Shown piece by piece: positions 61,401-64,000 of a DNA stretch of 64,000 bases. The notes under the pieces are model-generated. The model was not told the origin of the DNA. It did not search any database and saw only the letters and a program-made list of their open reading frames with translations. The DNA comes from Eutrigla gurnardus (lineage: Eukaryota > Chordata > Actinopteri > Perciformes > Triglidae). Location: the NCBI GenBank assembly GCA_963514095.1, contig OY741281.1, positions 6,564,154 through 6,628,153 on the forward strand, written 5' to 3'. The translations under genes were made by a program, and so were the position numbers. Numbering within the stretch: position 1 is the first letter of the stretch; each line of letters starts with the position of its first letter.

Positions 61401-64000
61401 CCAACGCTCTAGGAGAGGTATTTTACAGTTGACCCTTTTGACCTTTCCTCCCACCCGTAGCCCAGCAACCACTCTTCCAACAGCTCCCTCTGTGCAGGCA
61501 GGGAGACCCGCTTCGTAAGTGGGTCTTGTGGCCCTCTCTGCTCTGGCCTGGGTTCTTTTTTTTCTTGTAGCACACGTGACTGCTGTTCTGAGCGCTCCAT
61601 ATGTTAATAAAACCCAACTAGTTCAGCTAGTTAGTGCCACAAACCTACCAGTCTGAAAAGCATGTGCCTGCTTCTCTATGGCAAGCTGATGACTGATGCT
61701 TTGAGTCATGCAGACTAGGCGTGCATTCAGTGTAGAAATACATTTTTGACCTTGATTGTCCTTAATGTGTCTATTGACCAAAAATCTAATTTCCATTTTT
61801 GCTTGAGCACAGCTACAGATTACCAGTGTAGAACAAATACTATGTATATCATTTAGGTGGTGTTGCATTGTTTGATAGTGTCTTTATTTGGCCTGGCATC
61901 CTCCAATACTGAATGCGCTGTTGGTTGAAAATCAAGTATCCATGCATTTTATTTCATCGTGGTCGTTTCATTTTCATTATTTTTTTTTTCTTTGCAGGCT
62001 AACCTTCATTACACCTCAACCCCTACTGCCAACGACAACACGCCATCATCAGTGAGTGTCTGTGGAGCTTGAAAACAAGCCGTTCAGAAAATAACTTTAA
62101 TAGGAGATTTGAGTCCTCATTGGGGATCATTGTCGCACACTTTTTTATTGGACTTAATTCACTGATAAAGTACATGAAGTCAAGGGTGCCTGATATCTCA
62201 ATCAGCATCGGATTGATTTTTGATGAGTACTACTTTAAGCAATCTTGGTTCCGTTGTTTGGTCAGCACCAGGGTTGGATAAACAGCATTCACAACAGCCC
62301 AAATGAACCATACTAACCAGGCAAAGGGAACTGAATTCGTTTTAACTAAACCATTCATTTTAGGCGTAAAAACAACCCAAGTTTCACGCTACTTACACTT
62401 TTCCATCTGGGACGAATTTCTGGAGGGACACTGTTTATAATTATTTGGTTAAAAAACAAACCCTAGATTGGTTAATGAGGTGTTGTTTTTGTCCAAACTG
62501 AATAGTAAATTATATTCTCATTCATATCCACCATTAAATCCATTCATTTTGAGTTGCCATTCATCCTAAAGTTTGGTGTGTCTGAACTAACAGTTTTTTC
62601 CTTATTGTGAGCAGCGGTCATGTGCTCATTTATACTTTTATATGCAAATCTGTGCTTCTAGGCTGCATTAACAAAATTGAATTGACTGATCTCTTCCCCA
62701 GACGCGGCCGGGTGCCATCCAGCCAGTCGGACGCACGCGGCAGAGTCCCTCACCCGCCACTCCGGAGGGCCACAGTCCTAACCCCTTCCAGCATGGCCCC
62801 TCCCCCTTCAACTCCCAGACCTCTGTAAGACCCCTCACCACCACCACATAGTGCTGTTTTCAATCCACTCTCAGCTCCATGCCACCTACGCTGACTGCAC
62901 AGCCCCAAAACACTGTGTCTATAGCAGTGCACGAGAGGTGCACGACACAACGATGATTTTTTGTTTCTAAAGAGGCAAGAGCCAAAGAAAAGGAAGACTT
63001 GTATTTGCAGGTGCTGCAGTCTGTGGCCTCCTGCACCTGCAAACGGAGCCTCCAGCCCAAATCTGAGCTCCTGCATACGATAATTTCCCATACTTACAGC
63101 TCTCTGAAATGTGCCACTTATTTCTTCCTTCGGCAAGCAGCCTAGCTGGATCGGTAAATAATGAAGAAGCTACGATTCATCTCACATCTTCCTATTTGTT
63201 TCACAAAGGTGCTCATACAGAAAAGTGTCTCATTGCTCCGGACGTTCCAAGCCCTTCTGTCTGTGTCTCTGACGTACTCCCCTCCTGTCACCTGAAACCA
63301 GCTGCCATGCTGTTCACCTGCTCTCCTGCAGTCTTCTTCAACTTTGCCGGGTTGTTTTCATAGTCTTCCCTTTCCTCCATGTCTCTGTCCGTCCTTCCCA
63401 CCTCCTTCTCTTCCTCTCGGGCTCCTTTACCATGTGAACCTCCCCCCCACCCTTCCATACCCTCCACCCCAAACCTCCCCCTGCAGCCTCGCGCCCCCTC
63501 CCCCACATCGCCCGACGAGTTCCCCATGAATGTCAAGCAGGCATACAAGGCGTTTGCCGCCGTGCCTCGCTCACTGGCAGTGCTGGAGCCGCCGCAGGTA
63601 GGCCGTGCTGCCCGGACTCCCCCGGGTCAAAACGACAAAAGCATGCTGATTGGTTGGTCTCGCCCCCCCCTGTTCCCTCCTGACTGGAGCAGGCTGTCCT
63701 GTAAGGAGCCTGCGCCGTGTCTGGGGGCCTGTGACGTGCTGTGACGTTGTGGAATGCAGTCATCGTTGGTTTTTGTACTCCCAGTGCCATCATCTGTCAA
63801 ACTGGTGTTGAGTCTTCATCCATTCGTCCATCAATGTGTGGCTCGTGTACTAATATTCAATACCCCTGTTTTTATATATTATATCCCAACTGCTAATCAG
63901 TCTGCCTGCTCTGTATCTCTGTCTTTGTCCTCAGTCTGAGTTTACTTGACTTTACTAACATCCTGCTCTACCCAACAGGACCTGTATGGTGTGAGGAACA
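16125..64000 (+). CDS. scrib: Scribble planar cell polarity protein (LAP family), 5' 36 exons, runs off the window
   Basis: Scribble is a membrane-associated scaffold at lateral junctions that acts with Dlg and Lgl in apico-basal polarity and with Vangl2 in planar polarity. Thirty-five complete exons join without frame break to 1565 codons, and a 36th begins at 63979. The N-terminus MLKCIPLWRC keeps both cysteines (4 and 10) known to be palmitoylated in human SCRIB. LRRs of the L-x-x-L-x-L-x-x-N pattern fill about residues 37-410. An acidic linker with HFAEEPMIRAL and QRLIRKDTPHYKKHFK follows. PDZ1 is at about 715-804, PDZ2 at 846-936, PDZ3 at 987-1077 and PDZ4 at 1083-1175, with GLGIS, GLGFS, GLSIV and GISIR binding loops. 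Then come a charged helix, a Ser/Pro-rich region and the conserved VKQAYKAFAAVP. Human SCRIB is about 1630-1655 residues; this copy has a longer linker after PDZ4. Confidence 0.97.
18111..18257. repeat. inverted repeat, 29-bp arms, about 89-bp core
   Basis: Arm 18111-18139 matches the reverse complement of 18229-18257 at 26 of 29 positions. The small size and terminal inverted arms resemble a MITE or a hairpin remnant. No clear target-site duplication is seen. Confidence 0.7.
20845..20866. repeat. C homopolymer
   Basis: Fifteen C are followed by T and six more C. Such runs are often mis-sequenced or slippage-prone. Confidence 0.9.
21775..21860. mobile_element. possible decayed hAT-type repeat fragment
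   Basis: The stretch beginning ACTAGAGATGCACCAAAACC and continuing GATCGGTCTGATACTGACTG resembles the TAGGGATGCACCGATCCGAT-type ends of non-autonomous hAT elements common in fish. The match is from memory and is diverged. The far end was not located. Confidence 0.35.
25232..25271. repeat. 20-bp tandem duplication, two copies
   Basis: GGACGGATATAAGAAATCTG is followed directly by GGACGGATAACTGAAATCTG, 17 of 20 identical. No function is apparent. Confidence 0.8.
25807..25821. repeat. C homopolymer (15)
   Basis: A run of 15 C lies in scrib intron 1. Confidence 0.9.
27045..27058. repeat. G homopolymer (14)
   Basis: A run of 14 G lies in scrib intron 1. Confidence 0.9.
28201..28393. mobile_element. 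palindromic dispersed-repeat remnant
   Basis: 28201-28235 and 28364-28393 are imperfect inverted repeats sharing TCTTCAGTTCTAA and a TCTCTCAT-like outer part. The right half (AGAACTGAAGAAGACTCTAT, then GATGAGAGGTGAAATGTCTT) resembles a motif I recall as frequent in fish repeats. The family is not identified. Confidence 0.4.
33018..33058. repeat. imperfect TG microsatellite
   Basis: Interrupted (TG)n broken by CT and CG steps. Confidence 0.85.
33621..33680. repeat. imperfect CA microsatellite
   Basis: Interrupted (CA)n with AAAC and ATAT breaks. Confidence 0.85.
37081..37198 (+). CDS. scrib: scrib exon 2, LRRs
   Basis: It encodes PFFRLLNLRKLGLSDNEIQR and LPPEVANFMQLVELDISRN, two LRR units nearly identical to human. 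The acceptor is tgtctccacag and the donor is AATG|gtacac. Confidence 0.97.
38185..38263 (+). CDS. scrib: scrib exon 3, LRR
   Basis: It encodes DIPEIPESIKFCRALEIADF and SGNPLS. The acceptor is tctcctgcag and the donor is CAG|gtaagc. Confidence 0.96.
38817..38906 (+). CDS. scrib: scrib exon 4, LRR
   Basis: It encodes RLPDGFTQLRALAHLALNDV and SLQTLPNDIG. The donor is GGAAA|gtatgt. Confidence 0.96.
39582..39638 (+). CDS. scrib: scrib exon 5, LRR
   Basis: It encodes NLANLVTLELRENLLKSLP, one LRR, in 57 nt. The acceptor is ctttttatag and the donor is CAAC|gtaagt. Confidence 0.96.
39978..40041 (+). CDS. scrib: scrib exon 6, LRR
   Basis: It encodes TSLSFLVKLEQLDLGSNELE and VL, ending in phase 0 at TTG|gtaagt. 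Confidence 0.96.
40767..40841 (+). CDS. scrib: scrib exon 7, LRR
   Basis: It encodes PDTLGALPNLRELWLDRNQL and SSLPP in 75 nt. The acceptor is catttcttag. Confidence 0.96.
41043..41187 (+). CDS. scrib: scrib exon 8, LRRs
   Basis: It encodes ELGNLRRLVCLDVSENRLEE, LPSELNGLLALTDLLLTQNL and LDIIPDSI. The acceptor is tttatag and the donor is ATAG|gtgaga. Confidence 0.96.
41891..42009 (+). CDS. scrib: scrib exon 9, LRRs
   Basis: It encodes GCLKQLSILKVDQNRLTQLT and DSIGECENLTELVLTENLLQ. The acceptor is tggttttcag. Confidence 0.96.
42157..42356 (+). CDS. scrib: scrib exon 10, LRRs
   Basis: It encodes SLPRSLGKLKKLTNLNVDRN, then LGGCASLNVLSLRDNRLGKL and ELHVLDVAGN: three LRRs. The acceptor is actcaaag and the donor is CAG|gtaaac. 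Confidence 0.96.
42772..42938 (+). CDS. scrib: scrib exon 11, last LRR and LAP-specific segment
   Basis: It encodes RLQNLPFALTNLNLKAMWLA, ENQSQPMLKFQTEDDEHTGE and KVLTCYLLPQQPSPSL. The second part is the LAP-specific domain that closes the LRR array. Confidence 0.97.
43423..43550 (+). CDS. scrib: scrib exon 12, acidic linker
   Basis: It encodes ENLLQNSVDDSWTDSNLNRV and SVIQFQEETKAEDEDDEAAA. RVSVIQF is shared with human SCRIB. From the end of this exon every later intron in the window is phase 0. Confidence 0.95.
43757..43882 (+). CDS. scrib: scrib exon 13, linker
   Basis: It encodes GLQRRATPHPSELKVMKKVI followed by a charged segment. Human SCRIB has GLQRRATPHPSELKVMKR. Confidence 0.96.
44070..44255 (+). 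CDS. scrib: scrib exon 14, Ser/acidic linker
   Basis: It encodes EKRLSDLSNQSHDSQVSNST and an acidic tail ending EEELDEMEVEYTE. EKRLS is shared with human. Confidence 0.94.
44379..44744 (+). CDS. scrib: scrib exon 15, acidic linker
   Basis: It encodes PSVHFAEEPMIRALDEDDEE, then RLIRKDTPHYKKHFKITKLP, TVAALLQG and a poly-acidic tail. The RKDTPHYKKHFK motif is invariant in SCRIB. Confidence 0.96.
44969..45567 (-). pseudogene. coding-like antisense fragment in scrib intron 15
   Basis: I do not recognise the source. On the minus strand an open segment ending at 45260 reads ECENIIIQLNQEIADNMVRS, LVLNWASVAQERLAAACVEA and TSSFDVKEFLSGVLVVCKDQ before a stop. A second segment in another frame (45223-44969) contains STPEKNTALDKQRKGRRLRF. 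The first has protein-like composition with helical periodicity. It could be a decayed gene copy, a transposon-derived fragment or an exon of an antisense gene. No flanking poly(A) tail in the right orientation was found. Confidence 0.3.
46059..46084. repeat. T homopolymer (26)
   Basis: A run of 26 T lies in scrib intron 15, just upstream of acaaaagtag. It would act as a very strong polypyrimidine tract on the + strand. Confidence 0.95.
46414..46445. repeat. (TG)16 microsatellite
   Basis: A clean TG dinucleotide tract lies about 65 bases before scrib exon 16. Intronic TG tracts near acceptors can bind TDP-43 or CELF proteins in other genes; no such effect is shown here. Confidence 0.95.
46511..46573 (+). 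CDS. scrib: scrib exon 16, pre-PDZ1
   Basis: It encodes GVSFDQVNNLLIEPARIEEE and E. Human SCRIB has GVSFDQANNLLIEPARIEEEE. The acceptor is tcctaacag and the donor GAG|gtctgt is weak. Confidence 0.96.
46574..49421 (+). other. scrib: scrib intron 16 (about 2.8 kb)
   Basis: AT-rich intron with no exon-like sequence recognised. A short palindrome GTATGGAAAATTTCCATAC lies near 47226. Confidence 0.8.
49422..49511 (+). CDS. scrib: scrib exon 17, PDZ1 start
   Basis: It encodes HTLNIMRQTGGLGISIAGGK and GSTPYKGDDE. GLGIS is the carboxylate-binding loop of PDZ1. The acceptor is aacttgcag. Confidence 0.97.
49591..49668 (+). CDS. scrib: scrib exon 18, PDZ1 middle
   Basis: It encodes GIFISRVSEEGPAARAGVKV and GDKLLE. 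The acceptor is tgtgttcag and the donor is GAG|gtaaag. Confidence 0.97.
49774..50091 (+). CDS. scrib: scrib exon 19, PDZ1 end and PDZ2 start
   Basis: It encodes VNGVDLNEAEHHTAVEALRS, the inter-PDZ segment RMVEPENAITTTPLRPEDDY, and RNDKGLGFSIAGGKGSTPYR of PDZ2. The acceptor is tgtttctcag and the donor is ACG|gtgaga. Confidence 0.97.
50092..51681 (+). other. scrib: scrib intron 19 (about 1.6 kb)
   Basis: AT-rich intron inside PDZ2. No additional gene, RNA or mobile element was recognised. Confidence 0.8.
51682..51762 (+). CDS. scrib: scrib exon 20, PDZ2 middle
   Basis: It encodes GIYISRIAEGGAAHRDSTLH and VGDRVIS. Its boundaries match those of exon 18 in PDZ1. Confidence 0.97.
51763..53788 (+). 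other. scrib: scrib intron 20 (about 2 kb)
   Basis: AT-rich intron inside PDZ2. Nothing beyond simple sequence was recognised. Confidence 0.8.
53789..54037 (+). CDS. scrib: scrib exon 21, PDZ2 end and linker
   Basis: It encodes INGVDMTEARHDQAVALLTG, TSPTIALLVERD and a Ser/Pro linker ending RMEDEYPIE. The donor GAG|gttaga is weak. Confidence 0.96.
54443..54553 (+). CDS. scrib: scrib exon 22, PDZ3 start
   Basis: It encodes EVILVKSGGPLGLSIVGGSD and HASHPFGVNEPGVFISK. The acceptor is tcctaacag and the donor is AAG|gtatgt. Confidence 0.97.
54632..54808 (+). CDS. scrib: scrib exon 23, PDZ3 end
   Basis: It encodes VIPHGLACESGLRVGDRILE, VNAIDLRHATHQEAVRALLA and LVRRDPSPPGMQ. The acceptor is catcatcag. 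Confidence 0.97.
54912..55028 (+). CDS. scrib: scrib exon 24, PDZ4 start
   Basis: It encodes EIVIQKQPGEKLGISIRGGA and KGHAGNPFDPTDEGIFISK. The donor AAG|gttctg is poor. The boundary is set by human homology and by the matching PDZ3 boundary. Confidence 0.95.
55193..55381 (+). CDS. scrib: scrib exon 25, PDZ4 end
   Basis: It encodes VSSSGAAARDSRLQVGMRIL, EVNNHSLLGMTHTEAVRVLR and VMLMCDGFDPQKVAAVE. The acceptor is attgaaacag. Confidence 0.97.
55506..55625 (+). CDS. scrib: scrib exon 26
   Basis: It encodes ASPGIIANPFATGIVRKNSM, ESISSIDRDLSPEEMEIMQK. Human SCRIB has SPGVIANPFAAGIGHRNSLESISSIDRELSPE. Confidence 0.97.
56287..56343 (+). CDS. scrib: scrib exon 27 (57 nt), charged helix
   Basis: It encodes ESEMVRETSQWEREEMEKV. 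The flanks are tctccag and GTG|gtaagt. It is symmetric (phase 0-0), so it may be a cassette exon. Confidence 0.88.
56762..56780. repeat. T homopolymer (19)
   Basis: A run of 19 T begins the pyrimidine-rich stretch leading to the acceptor of exon 28. Confidence 0.9.
56916..56972 (+). CDS. scrib: scrib exon 28 (57 nt), charged helix
   Basis: It encodes ERMRLEREEATRLLEEETE, a highly charged helix. The acceptor ttcttggtgaag is preceded by a long pyrimidine tract and the donor is GAG|gtgaga. Confidence 0.88.
57300..57380 (+). CDS. scrib: scrib exon 29
   Basis: It encodes NMGTGPLKLDYKTLAALPTT and SLQKVNR. Human SCRIB has LQPLKLDYRALAAVP. The acceptor is tttctcttcag and the donor is AGG|gtaaga. 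Confidence 0.95.
57381..60231 (+). other. scrib: scrib intron 29 (about 2.85 kb)
   Basis: The first 500 bases hold a possible alternative terminal exon (57613-57765 plus AATAAA at 57871). The rest is AT-rich with no recognised feature. Confidence 0.75.
57613..57765 (+). CDS. scrib: candidate alternative 3'-terminal scrib exon
   Basis: An open stretch in phase with exon 29 starts after an AG at 57611-57612 (a weak acceptor). It includes GMLTSHHQQNPLLTVAPRQN, then PYHISRQSDVIMSYINEQEQ, M and TGA. AATAAA follows at 57871-57876. If used it would truncate SCRIB after PDZ4 with a new 51-residue tail. I have no homology support for it. Confidence 0.25.
   Translation, partial: SRPVAPPGAGMLTSHHQQNPLLTVAPRQNPYHISRQSDVIMSYINEQEQM
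60232..60645 (+). CDS. scrib: scrib exon 30, long Ser/Pro-rich linker (GC donor)
   Basis: It encodes FSTSVNLTAPMEAPLQAQYG through ESAGSSTTINSSTFAPEEDE, KENPFLVANRKGKGRPPGDR and ending QLQPWLFSK. The 414-nt exon has no counterpart in the short human isoform I recall. The only donor that joins in phase to exon 31 is AAG|gcaagc, a GC donor. Confidence 0.85.
61247..61318 (+). CDS. scrib: scrib exon 31 (72 nt)
   Basis: It encodes APPSDFTRTESPIREAPYSP and VIQP. The acceptor is gtttttccag and the donor is CCG|gtgagc. Confidence 0.85.
61461..61514 (+). CDS. scrib: scrib exon 32 (54 nt)
   Basis: It encodes PSNHSSNSSLCAGRETRF. The acceptor is cacccgtag and the donor is TTC|gtaagt. It is symmetric and may be optional. 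Confidence 0.75.
61998..62051 (+). CDS. scrib: scrib exon 33 (54 nt)
   Basis: It encodes ANLHYTSTPTANDNTPSS. The acceptor is tctttgcag and the donor is TCA|gtgagt. It is symmetric and may be optional. Confidence 0.75.
62702..62824 (+). CDS. scrib: scrib exon 34
   Basis: It encodes TRPGAIQPVGRTRQSPSPAT and PEGHSPNPFQHGPSPFNSQT followed by S. The acceptor is cttccccag and the donor is TCT|gtaaga. Confidence 0.82.
63487..63597 (+). CDS. scrib: scrib exon 35
   Basis: It encodes PRAPSPTSPDEFPMNVKQAY and KAFAAVPRSLAVLEPPQ. Human SCRIB has SPDELPANVKQAYRAFAAVP, which anchors the preceding small exons as part of this gene. Confidence 0.96.
63979..64000 (+). CDS. scrib: scrib exon 36, truncated by the window edge
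   Basis: After the acceptor ctacccaacag the frame reads DLYGVRN and is cut by the window end. The remaining C-terminal exons lie to the right. Confidence 0.8.

Overview
The window is vertebrate nuclear DNA, most likely from a ray-finned (teleost) fish. The genes are split by many GT-AG introns, promoters are CpG-rich inside AT-rich introns, and the proteins are close to human NRBP2, PUF60 and SCRIB but with fish-like differences. Three genes lie head to tail on the + strand in the order NRBP2 - PUF60 - SCRIB, the same order and orientation as the human 8q24.3 block (gene order there is from general knowledge). No bacterial features, CRISPR, tRNA or rRNA were seen.

Region 1 (1-6130): the last 17 coding exons and the long 3' UTR of nrbp2, a pseudokinase. 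The joined exons read 465 codons in one frame to a TGA at 4143-4145. The N-terminal roughly 40 residues lie upstream of the window. Region 2 (about 6660-14380): the whole of puf60, a U-rich-RNA-binding splicing factor with two RRMs and a C-terminal UHM. It has 11 coding exons and 526 codons (540 if an alternative donor is used), a CpG promoter and a clear poly(A) signal. Region 3 (14380-16124): an intergenic and promoter stretch with a weakly supported minus-strand coding candidate and the CpG-rich scrib promoter and 5' UTR.

Region 4 (16125-64000): scrib, the LAP-family polarity scaffold. I could place 35 complete coding exons plus the start of a 36th, giving 1565 codons in a continuous frame: N-terminal palmitoylation cysteines, LRR array, acidic linker, four PDZ domains and part of the Ser/Pro-rich C-terminal region. 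The gene runs off the right edge. Intron 1 is about 20.8 kb, a third of the window, and shows only decayed repeats and simple sequence.

The genes are not a pathway. They are a conserved neighbourhood: a pseudokinase adaptor, a splicing factor and a cell-polarity scaffold. The points most worth a second look are two GC-AG introns (one with an in-frame GT alternative), a perfect 24-bp inverted repeat in a puf60 intron, a coding-like antisense fragment in scrib intron 15, a possible alternative terminal exon in scrib intron 29, and exon boundaries that record stepwise PDZ duplication. I found no convincing wholly new system.
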